A stretch of DNA of 64,000 bases from Doryteuthis pealeii (GCA_023376005.1 CM042150.1:74644569-74708568); one strand, 5' to 3'; counted from the stretch's first letter, positions 1 to 10,438 are shown. The notes: a model not told the origin generated them from the letters alone. Program-made: numbers and translations.

Positions 1-138
1 TCTAGACAAAGCTCTGTCTAATGGTTTTATTGAACACCAATAGAGCATATTTTCAACCATTACATAACAACTTTGCACAACATCCTGCTTACAGGAATTC
101 ATTGTACTGTTATTTCTAATGTTTTGGCACTTCATGGT

Positions 139-459
139 ATGAAGAACTCTTATGTATTCACATACTTCATTTTCTTGAAATTTCTTACCTATTTGAGATT
201 GAGAACTAAAGAGATAAAGCAAGAGTTTCCTTCGTTCAAAGAGTTATTCCCATCCGCTTTAACATCACCACAAGATGATAAGAATAAGCTGAATTTCAAT
301 AATGAGAAATTATTTGACCTTAAGTTAGTGGATCATTTCCTTTTCAATATCTCAGATGAATTCTATCACTGGAATGATCTCAACAACCCTCCATTGGCTA
401 ATTTATGTTTACATACTATCCCTGACAAAATCTGTGGAATTAGCAAACTGATAAGATGA
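139..459 (+). CDS. Hypothetical exon-like ORF
   Basis: An open frame of about 128 codons runs from position 73 to a TGA at 457-459. Its first in-frame ATG is at 139. A pyrimidine-containing stretch ending in ACAG at 91-94 could be a splice acceptor, giving an exon that opens in frame upstream of the ATG. The protein has mixed, non-repetitive composition (acidic and hydrophobic segments, a KEIKQEFPSFKELFP stretch) and no transmembrane run or motif I recognise. AATAAA-like signals follow at about 500-575. It could be a terminal exon of a host gene, a fossil of one, or chance. I assign no function. Confidence 0.3.
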   Translation: MKNSYVFTYFIFLKFLTYLRLRTKEIKQEFPSFKELFPSALTSPQDDKNKLNFNNEKLFDLKLVDHFLFNISDEFYHWNDLNNPPLANLCLHTIPDKICGISKLIR

Positions 460-968
460 CCTGTTGAGTACACTAAATCATAACTTGTTAAGAATAAGCA
501 TTAATAAATCTATGAATTGTTAAAAAAGAAAGAAACAAAAGTGATTTATGATATTTGCGTGTCTTAAAATTTAATAAAATTAAAAAACCAACATAAGATG
601 CTCTGCTTGAACTGTGAAGTTAATCAATGAACAGACAGGAAGGGAATATCTGATTGAAGGCAGACGATAGACAGGAAGATATTGACAAAGAAAGAGACTA
701 AAAAGATTTTGAAAAAGAAAGAGCCAATTTTGAGACCAGGAAAAATGCAGAGAGTAAGAAACAGAAGAAAAAGGTATTCTTAAAATGAAGTGTAAGAAAT
801 TTGTTTATCAAAACTCACTTAAAATTGTACAAAGTAAATAATTATCTATTTGTTGAAATATTTTGTTGATCGAAAATAATTACTGGATTTATAACCGTAT
901 GTACACTTAGTTAAAAAGAAATTTAATTTGGATGAAAATAGTAAATTGTATGAGATGCATTTTTCTCT

Positions 969-1026
969 AAAAACTGTATTCCCAATTATACTTGGTTAAA
1001 AACTGTATTCCCAATTATACTTGGTT
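969..1026. repeat. 29-bp tandem duplication
   Basis: The segment containing ACTGTATTCCCAATTATACT occurs twice in direct succession, offset by 29 bases. The rest of 460-1146 is A+T-rich, with nothing else I can name. Confidence 0.8.
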
Positions 1027-1141
1027 AAAAACTCATTTAACAATTATATAATTATTTGATCAGGTTAAAATAACACTTGTAAAACTAACATTATCTGTAA
1101 ATTCGAAAAAGTCTTGAACGTCATTTGTATTGTCTTTTCCT

Positions 1142-1146
<5 letters not shown>

Positions 1147-1183
<37 letters not shown>
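1147..1183. repeat. (TA)n microsatellite
   Basis: Uninterrupted alternating TA of about 36 bases, followed downstream by a G run (1265-1276) and A-rich DNA. Confidence 0.95.
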
Positions 1184-1185
<2 letters not shown>

Positions 1186-1456
1186 CACTTTTTTCCCCTT
1201 CCTTGGAGGGGAGGAAAAAACGTTAACAAAATTAAATAGATAAATGAATAAACCAAAGAACAAATGGGGGGGGGGCTAAAAGTGAGCCATTATTTAAAAA
1301 AAAAATTAAAAAAACAAAAAAAATGGATTTAACAATTTTATATGAGAATTATTCAATTGGGTTAAAATAAAACTGTAACACTAACGTTATATATACATTA
1401 AAAAAAAAAACTAAAGGCTTAAAAGTCATTTGCGTTGTTTCACTTTTTCCCTTTTT

Positions 1457-1487
<31 letters not shown>

Positions 1488-1488
1488 A

Positions 1489-1743
1489 GTAAAAGTAAAG
1501 TCGATGGGGCAGCCTAAAGTCGGTATCAGCCAGTCAGCGAGGGAGTTTATCCCCTTTTCAATAGCGCTAGACCAAGGAGATTGTTTAAGCATTTGAGGTG
1601 GAGCGCCACACCTACCATCAGCTCCTTACTTTACTGCACAGATCCCTGTGCTACTCATACGCTGAGTTGGCGAGGACCGGTATCAAACTAGGAACCTTGT
1701 GGTTTCTAGCCAAATGCTCTGCCGACTGAGCTAACCCGGCCCC
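1489..1743 (-). mobile_element. tRNA-derived SINE, full-length-like copy
   Basis: On the minus strand the element opens with a tRNA-like head (about 1743-1670) that begins GGGGCCGGGTTAGCTCAGTCGG. This carries a good RNA polymerase III box A (TAGCTCAGTCGG), and a box B-like AGTTTGATACC follows. A body of about 180 bp includes GGTGTGGCGCTCCACCTC, itself a small hairpin. The 3' end runs into (TA)n at 1461-1488, the probable tail, and another TA tract (1742-1790) lies at the 5' side. A headless fragment of the same family is at 41700-41850. The layout fits a non-autonomous retroposon. Whether it belongs to the described Ceph-SINE group is a guess. The head is not a functional tRNA gene, since it continues straight into the SINE body. 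Confidence 0.75.
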
Positions 1744-1774
<31 letters not shown>

Positions 1775-1790
1775 TATACACACATTTACA
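1742..1790. repeat. TA-rich microsatellite
   Basis: (TA)n with interruptions (TACATATATATACACACA), abutting the 5' side of the minus-strand SINE. Confidence 0.85.
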
Positions 1791-1904
1791 GATATATATA
1801 CAAATACATATTTTCTTTTTTTTTTTTCCTTTTAATTTTTTTTTTTCTCCAGGAGGGAAAGAAAGAAACATTAATGAAATGAAATAATAAATAAAACTTA
1901 ACTA

Positions 1905-2800
1905 CCAAAGGGTTCAAAAGAGTTGAGAACAGTGTTTGTAAACATTATAGGACACACCATTTGGACCAGGAACAGAGTAGACAATGTGGTTTTTATGACT
2001 GCCTTGATTTCTTCCCAGATTGGTTTGTTGAAGCTCGTTGTTGAGCATCCGGTCTTATTAACATTGTATTTTCTGAGAATGGTCCCTGTTCAGGTCCTTT
2101 AGGGTATCTTGAAGAATGAGTCAATTTCTGCTTCGTTTCTCCCCTAATAACTTCTTTGTGAAACCATAGGGGTCTTTTAAAAAATCAGACCATTTCTTTG
2201 CCCTTTCTATCCTCCATTGTCTGTGCCATTCTGCTCTCCTCAAGGATCTTATTTTAGCTTGAATAATATCCCTAAGTTCCTGTAGTGGTTCCTTTTCATC
2301 CGGCTTTGCTCTTTGTCTTTTGTTTTCAGGGGAGATTTCAGTTCTGATCTGAATTGTGTCATTTTTGCTTCTATTCTGTTTTCCTTTCTACTAGTTCTTT
2401 CCTTTGCTTCCACATATCCATATTGCGCAGCAGCATAACTGATAATAATCTTAGACCACATCAATAGACGCGATTCAACTGAACCCTTTAATGCAATCTT
2501 TGTTATTCCACCAATATTTGTGTCAAACTCCTGCCAAGTGTCTCTTGGCCATTTAAAATATGTTTTGGTTTCAATACCTTCTGCTAGGAGGGACTGGGCA
2601 TTGTGGTATGCATCCTGGTCCTGCACCTCCTTCATCTCACCAAGAGTAACTCCTGTGTGCTGCAAATTGGTTATTTTGACCTGACATTTTATTCTGGATT
2701 GATGGATTTTTAGTCCATGTTCATTTTTACATGTTTTCCTGTATGAGCATGACAATCTCGATATTTGTGAATTTAAAGCCATATTCATTTCCGTAATATC
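1905..2800 (-). pseudogene. Non-LTR retrotransposon fragment (N-terminal zinc-finger ORF to start of RT)
   Basis: A 179-codon minus-strand frame (2788-2249) begins with a C2H2-like remnant (CSYRKTCKNEHGLKIHQSR). It continues with a segment containing FKWPRDTWQEFDTNIGG and SRLLMWSKIIISYAA, then a Lys/Arg-rich region. This order is what I know from the N-terminal part of a family of animal LINE polyproteins: zinc finger, conserved W-containing block, basic linker. Further along the same strand, near 1920-2010, a short piece reads PGPNGVSYNVYKHC in another frame, matching the start of a LINE reverse-transcriptase domain. Stops and frameshifts separate the pieces and the catalytic RT motifs are missing, so this is a dead 5' fragment. 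The exact clade is uncertain. Confidence 0.7.
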
Positions 2801-5489
2801 TATAATTTTGGGGATCTCATGCTCCCTCCCTCTTGGGACCCCCTGGGGATATGTAACTGTTGTGGTTTCTGGAGCATTGAATTTAAATAAGCCGGGTTGC
2901 TAGCCCAGACTTATTTGTTTTGTGGTCTCTGTTCACCGTCAATCGTCTTTCCAATTTGTCATTAAAAATGGCAGATGCACAAATAGGAAATGTCATTCTG
3001 TCAAATTGGTCCAGCACTGACTTGTCTCATTTCACAATAACAAATTTAGAAAGCAAATAATCAAGTCATTTATCCCTGTTGTATGTAATCTAAGTAAAAC
3101 CATTAGTTCTTTGTTTATGAGAGTTTTTAGACATTTTTCTTTTGTATTTTATAAACTAAAGATTCAAAAATTATTGGCCTTGAATTCAGTTTAGAATAGG
3201 TAAATATTTGTGGCCATTATTGATTAGAAAATCAGATAAATTATAAATTGGTTATATAGATATTTACTAAAGATAGCTTAGAATTGGCCCAAAACTACAA
3301 ATATCGGGCACTTGGTGAGGATTAAAAGATTAGCTTGAAGGCTAACAAGCTAAATCCTTGCATTTTTACCCTCTTATATGATGTGCAAAAAATACTTTTT
3401 TTTATACACAGCAAGCTTTACACAGTCGATAAAATAAATGTAAAATCCTACCAATTTGCAAACTTCTATCATTCAATTCATGTGATTAAATAATAGAAAT
3501 AAAATAAAACAAATTCCTATCCTCATGTTGTCTATATAAAGAGTTATGCACACATATCAATTATCCATTTTTACCATTTGGTGAATAGAGCCACATGTTC
3601 TGCCTATTTATGAGATATAATTGAAAGTACACACTATATTTCTCACAGCTCACTAACTTAAATATCTTTTCACTCATTGTATTTTTCTATAAAATATTTA
3701 GATATTTAGCTAGCCTTTTTACAGTCAAGTTTTCCTCTTTATTAAATTTACTTTCTGAAATGTATTCTATGTGTTACATGTATACCCATTTGTCTTTTTT
3801 ATCATTAAATGTTACTATTCTTCAATATATTTGATGTATACCATTTATGTTGTCCTTCATAAAAATATCTTTTGTGCATTCTAGATCAATGTCTTAATAA
3901 ATAAACAATATACAAACTATTACTACATGGATGAAATATCAAATGACCCGTACTACCATCTTTTCTTACTTCAAAATCAACTACTTCAGGCCATTTTAAA
4001 TTACCCACCATAAACTCACTTCACCAGAGAACACAATAACCTACTTCACCAGATTACCATATCATGACATTGATAACTCCAAGAATTCATAGAACCTTAT
4101 TATCTCTTCAGTGGTAACTGTTGAACTTCTCCATAGAACATCTTTAACTCTTGCTAACCATTACATCAAACTATGGAGTCAATTAATTTGTAATATAACT
4201 CTTAAAATGATAGCTTAGCAAAAAGGAAAATGCTGATTTTAAAGTCTGGCAAAAAAGGCGTTGGCCAATCTTTGAAATTAGGAAATTAGGAATATGCAAA
4301 TTATATAAATAAAAAGTCAAGCTTGTAAAAAACTATAAAATATTGTTTGAATATTTGCATAAGTTTATCATTTTTTAAATCATTTTATCTACCAATTATA
4401 TGAGGATTTTTTTTTTCTTTTTATATTTTGTTCTTTGATATTTTATTCTTTTTATATTTTGTTCTTTGATATTTTCTGAAAGATAAAACTTCAAAGCATA
4501 GTTCCTACAAAATTTATCAATATATATTCCTGCAGTTAAATGAAAAAATGATATCAAAGGGATTTTTTTCAACCAGGGATCTATTAGTCTCCTAGAGTCT
4601 TAAAATTCCATTATGTCAGTAAATGCAAGAGAATAATAAATATTTTAATAAAAAATCTCATTAAAACTATCAGTCATTGTAAGGAAAATTATGTGGGATT
4701 TATAAAGATTTCTCTTTGAATTGGTCATTGACTGTCTGTCATGTTGGAAATGGTGATTCTTATCTAATTTCAGAAATTCAGCAAAAGTGAGTTTATTTGA
4801 TATTCTGCTTGAGGAACTGAATACAAAAAAAAAAAAAATTATATAAAATCAAACAAGGTAAATGTCTAACACTTACACATTTAAAAATCCATTTATTGTA
4901 TACAGTTATGTATACACTGCTTGAGACTTCTCAGGTGCTAATTCACATGAGAACATGACAAAAAAACCTATTGGATAAAATACCAAGAAGGAAAAATCCC
5001 ACTCAACAAAACCTCAACTAATACCACAAAATACCTCAAGAAAAATGACATGCTACTTTTAAATGATAATTTTTATTTTTTATTGTTTGCTGTTTATTTA
5101 TTAATTCTCTAAGATGTAAAATATTACAGAATTATTTTTAGATAAAAGCCCTCTCATTATTAATTTGTCATATTCCTAATCTTTGCCTTAATCACAAAAA
5201 TAATCCTGTCACCAATTACTTCATTTTTAAAATTTAACCAAAGGGATTTTGTTGTATGTTGAGCTTTAGAAATGATTGTTTTGTTGATGAGAATTTTGTT
5301 GCTGGTAATTTTCTTTGCAATCAAATTCAGTTTTAGTCTTATATTTATTGTTGATTCCCACAAAAGAAAGCACAACCATTTCTATAAACTTTTCATGTTC
5401 AGATGGATTGATGCAATTCAAGGAAATGTTTTTACAAAATATGCTAAAAAAGTATTAAAAAAAAGACTGAACATTTGAATATCTTAATT
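2801..5489. other. Unassigned A+T-rich DNA
   Basis: No convincing coding potential or repeat family was recognised. The only structure I see is a 31-bp tandem duplication near 4411-4478 (repeat of TTTTTATATTTTGTTCTTTG) and short ORFs typical of A+T-rich DNA. Confidence 0.5.
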
Positions 5490-5810
5490 TTGAATGAAGA
5501 TATATGCACAGCTGAGCAATCCATATAATGATATTTAGATATCTAGATTGCTGTCTATATAAATGTGGGCCAATTTTGTAGGCATTTCGATCAGTTTTAG
5601 GTAAAACAAGAATGTACAAGTGTAGCAGGCTCCATATTCACCAGACCTAGTAGCTCTGTCCATTGTTTTGTCTTATTTCCTAAACTGAAAATTCATCCCT
5701 TGGGTAAGATTTGAGGATGTGGATGCCATTCAAAGAAATAAAATGGTACAACTTCACACCATATCAAAAGAGGAGTTTCAGAAGTGATTTCACTAATGAA
5801 AATTAGATTA
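5490..5810 (+). pseudogene. Mariner-type transposase remnant (C-terminal part)
   Basis: In shifting frames the plus strand encodes HQT (for PYSPDL), then LGxxLRMWMPF/RFEDVDAIQ and TPYQKRSF/TISKEEFQK. These blocks match the order of the C-terminal end of mariner-family transposases: a PYSPDL segment before the last catalytic acid, then RFEDVDAIQ, then the EEFQ helix. Reading needs at least two frame changes and has in-frame stops, so it is a dead fragment. A better-preserved relative lies at 17086-17430. Confidence 0.6.
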
Positions 5811-5929
5811 AATATGTTGAATACCATGGGGACTTTTTTCTTTTATTCTTTGTTCATTTCTGTATTGATAAATACAGCTTCAATCTCAATATCTTTTAAA
5901 CATACTTGATATGTACAAAATTTAAACTG

Positions 5930-5952
5930 ATATATATATATATATATATATA
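5930..5952. repeat. (TA)n microsatellite
   Basis: Short uninterrupted TA tract just outside the left arm of the inverted-arm element at 5993-6458. Confidence 0.9.
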
Positions 5953-5992
5953 AGTTAAGAGAAAGGAAATGAATCCAACGGTATAAGTATAG

Positions 5993-6455
5993 ATAAAAGG
6001 ATATGAAAACACACAATGCTGTTAAAATGAAAATATTTTATATCATATTCATAGCTAATATTGAACAATATTTCGATTTATAAAATTCATCATGAACGGG
6101 TTAAAATCATACCATGAACAGGTTAAAATTCTTCCTGTTTGAAAAAGAGAATTTGTCTATTGTTGAATTTGAAATATGTCTTCTTTTTTCAAAAACTATT
6201 ACACTAAGATATACATTATGTCGCTGACCGAGAAACACGTAACGGATGTGCTTATGAAGAAACGATTGCATGACTTTTTGGAACATCAATGTTTTCGTTT
6301 TGAATTCAAATTATTTTCAGCTCCTCTCTCAATGAGTCTGGAGTAAAAACAAGCTCTGAAGATGATTTTTATAAATCGAAATATTATTCAATATTAGCTA
6401 TGAATATGATATAAATATTTTCATTTTAACAGCATTGTGTGTTTTCATATCCTTT

Positions 6456-6458
<3 letters not shown>
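5993..6458. mobile_element. Inverted-arm element with hammerhead-like cores
   Basis: The left arm (about 5993-6094) and right arm (about 6356-6458) are inverted copies of each other over roughly 90 bp, with few mismatches and a spacer of about 260 bp. Each arm contains a hammerhead-like core pointing outward. The right core (6356-6381) reads CTGAAGA, T, a perfect 5-bp hairpin GATTT-TTAT-AAATC, then GAAA. The left core (6094-6071, minus) has TGATGA, an ATTT-TAT-AAAT hairpin and CGAAA. I cannot see matching stem I arms, so activity is doubtful. The spacer codes for nothing I recognise. The layout resembles inverted pLTRs of Penelope-like elements, but that assignment is inference. Confidence 0.55.
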
Positions 6459-6490
<32 letters not shown>

Positions 6491-6491
6491 T
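6456..6491. repeat. (TA)n(TG)n microsatellite
   Basis: TA repeats become TG repeats at about 6475, between the inverted-arm element and the following SINE. Confidence 0.9.
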
Positions 6492-6698
6492 TGCATTTCC
6501 CATAGCACTAATACTCTTGGGAAAAGTATCTATCCACCTACTTTCCCTCAAGCTATGGGTAGATAATAGGGAAGACTGGGCTCTTTAACCTTGGTTAGAC
6601 AACCAGTCAAGGAGAAGGAAAACTGGATTCAGACCTATTAAAATCTGCTTAAGAAAGTGACCTAGTGTCATATCCTGCTTGTGTGGAGAGGTTGGTAA

Positions 6699-6700
<2 letters not shown>
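6491..6700 (+). mobile_element. OR-type tRNA-derived SINE, head-truncated
   Basis: The copy starts in the body (TTGCATTTCCCATAGCACTA) and runs through the conserved ACCTTGGTTAGACAACCAGT block to GACCTAGTGTCA and TGTGTGGAGAGGTTGGTAAAT. It ends in a (TG)n tract. It lacks the tRNA-like head seen in the copies at 21.3 and 35.4 kb. Confidence 0.75.

Positions 6701-6731
<31 letters not shown>
6700..6731. repeat. (TG)n microsatellite
   Basis: Uninterrupted TG tract forming the tail of the preceding SINE. Confidence 0.95.
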
Positions 6732-6732
<1 letters not shown>

Positions 6733-6936
6733 TTTTTCATTAATAAATATTTGGTTAAAAAGAACAAGGAAGAATGCATGGATTAGAAGTTTTTGTTTAT
6801 GAGCAAGGGAATGTTAATATAGAACAAATAAATCTAGGAATTGTCCAAAAGGGTGTGATTCTCCAACCATTTTTAATTGGTTCAAGCCATATAAAGAATG
6901 GTGTGGACTGGTGTTTCACATTTTTGTTTCTAAATC

Positions 6937-7023
6937 AAGTTGGTGTTGGCCTTTGAAGTGTTGGTTAACATCATTCTCATTTGAATTGCAGCTGTTATAT
7001 ACTTCAAAGGCCAACACAAACTT
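6937..7023 (+). ncRNA. MicroRNA-precursor-like hairpin (candidate)
   Basis: Arms 6937-6959 (AAGTTGGTGTTGGCCTTTGAAGT as DNA, 23 nt) and 7001-7023 are complementary with a single mismatch. They enclose about 41 nt, giving a hairpin of about 87 nt. Size, 22-pair stem and near-perfect arms are compatible with a pre-miRNA, but also with a small inverted-repeat transposon remnant. No known miRNA seed is claimed. Confidence 0.3.
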
Positions 7024-7299
7024 TGTTTATGCACACACACTATTATATATATATACGCACACACATATATATACATATATGAAAATGCATGTAGATATAC
7101 ATGGATATTCATCTATATCCCAACAGGATAAAGAATTTGCCTTTGTTACATTTTTATTACCTGAAAATCTGTTGCACCACAGTATTAACTGGAGACAAGT
7201 GAAATACCCCAAATCTCTGATTTTAATGGTCTATAAACTTGTCACAGCAAAGGCTGAACTCTCTCAGCACAGTTAACAGTGATTAACCAAAGAAAAAGA

Positions 7300-7904
7300 A
7301 GATGGATTCAATCATGCCTATATTTAATCTGCTGTTTCCATGTGTCACTTGTAATATCCATTGATTTGTTTTTCTCTCCTTCTTACCTTCTGTTTTTTTT
7401 TATCTTCCATTTGTCCTGTAAGTTCTAAAAAAAAAGAAGCTTTTGCCTGCCATAGGTTCATTACTCTGCCTGGATCCTTTTAGTAAGAATTCTGAATTTC
7501 TGACAATAGATATTGCCCAGGTGTTTTTCATTTGATCGAGTTTTATTTCTTAAGTTTAGTTTATAGTATTCTCCAGAAATATTAATTTCTCATTTTATTC
7601 CTTTATCTTATTCTTTTTTATTGTATTCACTTATATTCTTTTTATCCATGTAATTACCTTTTTAATTGTCAGATAATAAGGAGTTGTTTTGTTTTTTCTG
7701 TTGCTTCTTCTGGAATCAACAGCATTATACATTTCTTAATTTGAAAAGTTTTGTATTAAAAAAAAAAAGAAGAATTAAGACATTCATATATTTTAGTTTG
7801 CTAAGTTTTTCCTGTAACTTATAGAATGTTACAACTTTGAAAAATAAGATTAAGTGGTACTATTACTATGATGGGGAATAATGAAGAAACAGAGTATGCA
7901 TTTA
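7300..7904. other. Unassigned A+T-rich DNA
   Basis: T-rich noncoding stretch with homopolymer runs. I see no gene or recognisable repeat. Confidence 0.5.
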
Positions 7905-8035
7905 CCCACAACCTCGAGCAGGAAGTGACATAAGGTCCATTTTTTTAAGCAGAGTAAAACTGGTTTGAAATCAGACTGGTTGCCTAACCAAGGCTAAAGA
8001 AGCCTTCTTCCCTACTATTCACTCATAGTAAAAAA
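7905..8035 (-). mobile_element. OR-type SINE fragment
   Basis: The plus strand shows the reverse complement of the SINE body: GCAGGAAGTGACATAAGGTCC, then GACTGGTTGCCTAACCAAGG, then CCCTACTATTCACTCATAG. It is truncated at its 5' end and carries an A-run on the plus strand at 8031-8045. Confidence 0.7.
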
Positions 8036-8759
8036 AAAAAAAAAAGAAAGTATTTCCGAAAAATGCTTCTTATGCTGACATCCAACTCTGGATTATTTCC
8101 CTGCAGTTTATTCTGCTCTCTAATTTTCTATTGTGTTTCATAGAATTTCAATTTTTTTCTTTAGGCATCTTAATATTCAAGGTTGTTGAATGATCTCATA
8201 GACTTTTTATAGTCTATTCCATGCCAAGGCTACGCTCATCTTCCTTTTTTTTTTACATCTTTCATGAATTTTCTTTTTATCTATCAATAAGAGGTCAATT
8301 GTTTTGCTCGTTCAGCATCCTTCGTCTTTCTCAGGTAGGAATCCTTGGATTGTTAATGCTGCTCGAATTTTCCTTATTATTTATGATAGATATCATGTGA
8401 TTTCTATTTTTATTTATTCATTTTGCTTTTATCAGTTTTTGAAATTTACTGTCATTTTTTTATCTTCCAGATATTAAGCAAAATGTTTTAATCATATTTA
8501 TGGAAATGAAAAAAAGTAACAGATCTTTGTTTTTAAGTCATTTCAATTTAAAAAAATTATTTTTCATTTTTCATTTTCTTGAATTTTTGGTAGTGTGTTC
8601 ATTTTAATTATATTCTACATGTACCAGTGTGTGTGTGTGTGGTACAGGTATCTCCATTAAATTCCCAATAAAAAATATGAACACCTATTTATCTATATAT
8701 TACTAACATTCTCATATAATCAAGCCATGCTGACTGCAAAAATTCACTTGACTTTCCCT
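8036..8759. other. Unassigned T-rich DNA
   Basis: Low-complexity T-rich sequence with a short (TG)n at about 8629-8641. Nothing coding was recognised. Confidence 0.5.
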
Positions 8760-8960
8760 TGCCATCTGTCTATTGGTTATTGCTTCTGGCAAGTCCTCAA
8801 TTCAGCATCTAGCATCCATACATAGTTGTTGCATGTATACTTTTGCTGGTCAGCCAATATTGGTGTGTATGTATAGGAGTCCACAGGAGAACATCTCTTA
8901 TGAGTACATCCTCACTTCTCCAGCAGTACCCATCATGTCTTTTTTGTCTTATTTGGACTG
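8760..8960 (-). pseudogene. LINE C-terminal fragment (same family as 38525-39583)
   Basis: The plus strand matches the reverse complement of the LINE end at 38.5 kb in order. Anchors are CATACATAGTTG, a diverged GGTCAGCC block, GTCCACAGGAGAACATCTCT-like, and CTTCTCCAGCAGT. The encoded C-terminal blocks (LLWKP, GRPARTYIDQL in the better copy) are barely readable here. It is an old, heavily decayed 5'-truncated copy. Confidence 0.6.
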
Positions 8961-8963
8961 ATA

Positions 8964-9014
8964 TATAGATAAATATATATTTATATAGATAAATATATAT
9001 TTATATAGATAAAA
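8964..9014. repeat. 20-bp tandem repeat
   Basis: The unit TAGATAAATATATATTTATA is present about 2.5 times. Confidence 0.8.
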
Positions 9015-9134
9015 GGTGGCTTACCGGTGAATATGGGTACGATCGTTGGAGGTGCACAAAATCCAGGGGTTAAGTCCACGATAAAACAAATACAAAGTGC
9101 TCAATACAAAGTAGAGCAAATTTATTAAAGAAAT

Positions 9135-9189
9135 GGATACAATTGAAACCTACTCGAGTTTCCCCATAAGGATCTTCAGAGTTTAATCC
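9135..9189 (-). ncRNA. Type I hammerhead ribozyme
   Basis: Minus strand, 5' to 3': stem I strand AAACT (9184-9180), core CTGAAGA (9179-9173), stem II TCC-TTAT-GGG (9172-9163), core GAAA (9162-9159), minimal stem III C-TCGA-G (9158-9153), cleavage dinucleotide TA (9152-9151), then stem I strand GGTTT (9150-9146). Stem I closes with five pairs, one of them G-U. Beyond an asymmetric internal loop (1 nt against about 7) there is a second helix, GGAT with ATCC (9189-9186 and 9138-9135). The internal loop is where type I hammerheads usually make loop contacts. Every invariant core base and a permitted GUA cleavage triplet are present, so self-cleavage after 9151 is plausible. Confidence 0.7.
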
Positions 9190-9275
9190 ACTGAATTAAT
9201 CGAGGTACCGATTAATAGTCTGCAATTAATCGGTACCTCGATTAATTCAGTGGATTTAACCCTGAAGATCCTTAT
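9166..9275. repeat. Foldback: 51-bp inverted arms with 8-nt loop
   Basis: Arms 9166-9216 and 9225-9275 are near-perfect inverted copies around AGTCTGCA. The left arm carries half of the minus-strand hammerhead. The right arm carries its plus-strand twin (CTGAAGA 9262-9268, TCC-TTAT-GGT, GAAA 9279-9282), but similarity stops just after GAAAC, so the twin lacks stem III and the cleavage site. Confidence 0.8.
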
Positions 9276-9515
9276 GGTGAAACTTTATGGTGAATAAATA
9301 TCAACATTTCTTTAAGAATGGACCTAAGATGTTCATGAGTACTTATGTTGGCATATATATTTTCTTTTGATCCATTGCAAATGAACATGGAGTGGGGGAG
9401 GGTGTAGTACAGAGATTCAGATAGGATCAGGATCAATAGTAGTTTTGTGTTTGACAGTTATTTTTTATTTTAGGGAAAAGCTCAAACCTCAAGACACTCT
9501 TCTTCAGGTTAATCC

Positions 9516-9600
9516 ATGCAGTGGTGTGTCATACCATTTACTGTCATACTATGCAGTGGTGTGTAATACCATTTACTGTCATACTATGCAGTGGTGTATT
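9516..9600. repeat. 35-bp tandem repeat
   Basis: A unit starting ATGCAGTGGTGTGTCATACC is present about 2.4 times, with few differences between units. Confidence 0.85.
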
Positions 9601-9704
9601 ATCTACCATATTGCATACTGACATCAGCATGATTTAACATCATTGAATCACTCAAAGAAACTCCTTTGGCCAAACAGTGTCCCCTTTCTTGATTGACAAA
9701 ATAA

Positions 9705-10400
9705 TCTCCAGCAGGGTAAACCCTCAAACTGGGAAAAAAAATTAGAAGTGGCAATCTACTTGTTGAGGTATATCACAAGAAACATTGAGAAAACCTAATA
9801 AAAATGAAAACCTTACACAACTTGAAATTTACTCAGAGGAACACCTCAAAGGGAGTTATCAGAAACAAGGAATTATCCTTACTACATAAGAAAAAATACA
9901 AACAGGTTTAGGAATGCAAGAGGTAACAGATTACAAAAGCATAACTATTAGAAGGGGGTGGGGAAGAAATAAAAACTCACACATAGATTATGATCACTAA
10001 TCTATAATTCCTACGGAAATTAGATACTGCCTTGAAAAAGTAGAACAATACATCCCCACACCCTTAAAATGCTTTAAATATCAAAAATATGGACACTACA
10101 AAGCGAGCTACAGAGGACATATGATATATTGAAGGTGTAGCCTAAAGAACTGAAGAAGATTGTTCCAATGAAAAAAAATGCTCGAACTGCCAAGAAAACC
10201 ATTCTGTCATTTCAAGAACTTGTAACATATTCAAATAATAGAGAGAAATCATGGAAGTGAAGGATAGAAGAAATATAACATTTCTAGAAGCAACAAAAAT
10301 AATGTTATCCTACATGAAAATATACACCAATGTAGAACAGAAGGCAAACTCAATCAGCAACAACAACTCATCAAAAAACTTCTACAGCTAAGACCAACCA
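9705..10400 (+). pseudogene. LINE ORF1 (gag-like CCHC protein) fragment
   Basis: Plus-strand frames give SGNLLVEVYH, then LIKMKTLHNLKF, then NTSKGVIRNKELSL, then the knuckle-like CFKYQKYGHYKASYRGHM, then CSNCQENHSVISRTCNIFK and EIMEVKDRRNITFLEA. This order matches the nucleic-acid-binding ORF1 of jockey-like LINEs. The second knuckle keeps its CxxC...H...C residues. The first has two Cys replaced by Tyr, each a single G-to-A change. Stops and frame changes occur upstream of the knuckles. No endonuclease or RT follows, because the sequence switches to the hammerhead element at 10430. Confidence 0.65.
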
Positions 10401-10438
10401 ATTGGCCAAAATTTCAAAAACAGTTAGATTGTGTCTAG

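Noticed and set aside
1670..1743. tRNA gene on the minus strand
   Set aside because: The tRNA-like sequence runs into a SINE body with no mature 3' end, and a related fragment exists at 41.7 kb; it is a SINE head.
5590..5606. Possible hammerhead core on the minus strand (CTGATCGAAA)
   Set aside because: There is no room for stem II between the two core parts.
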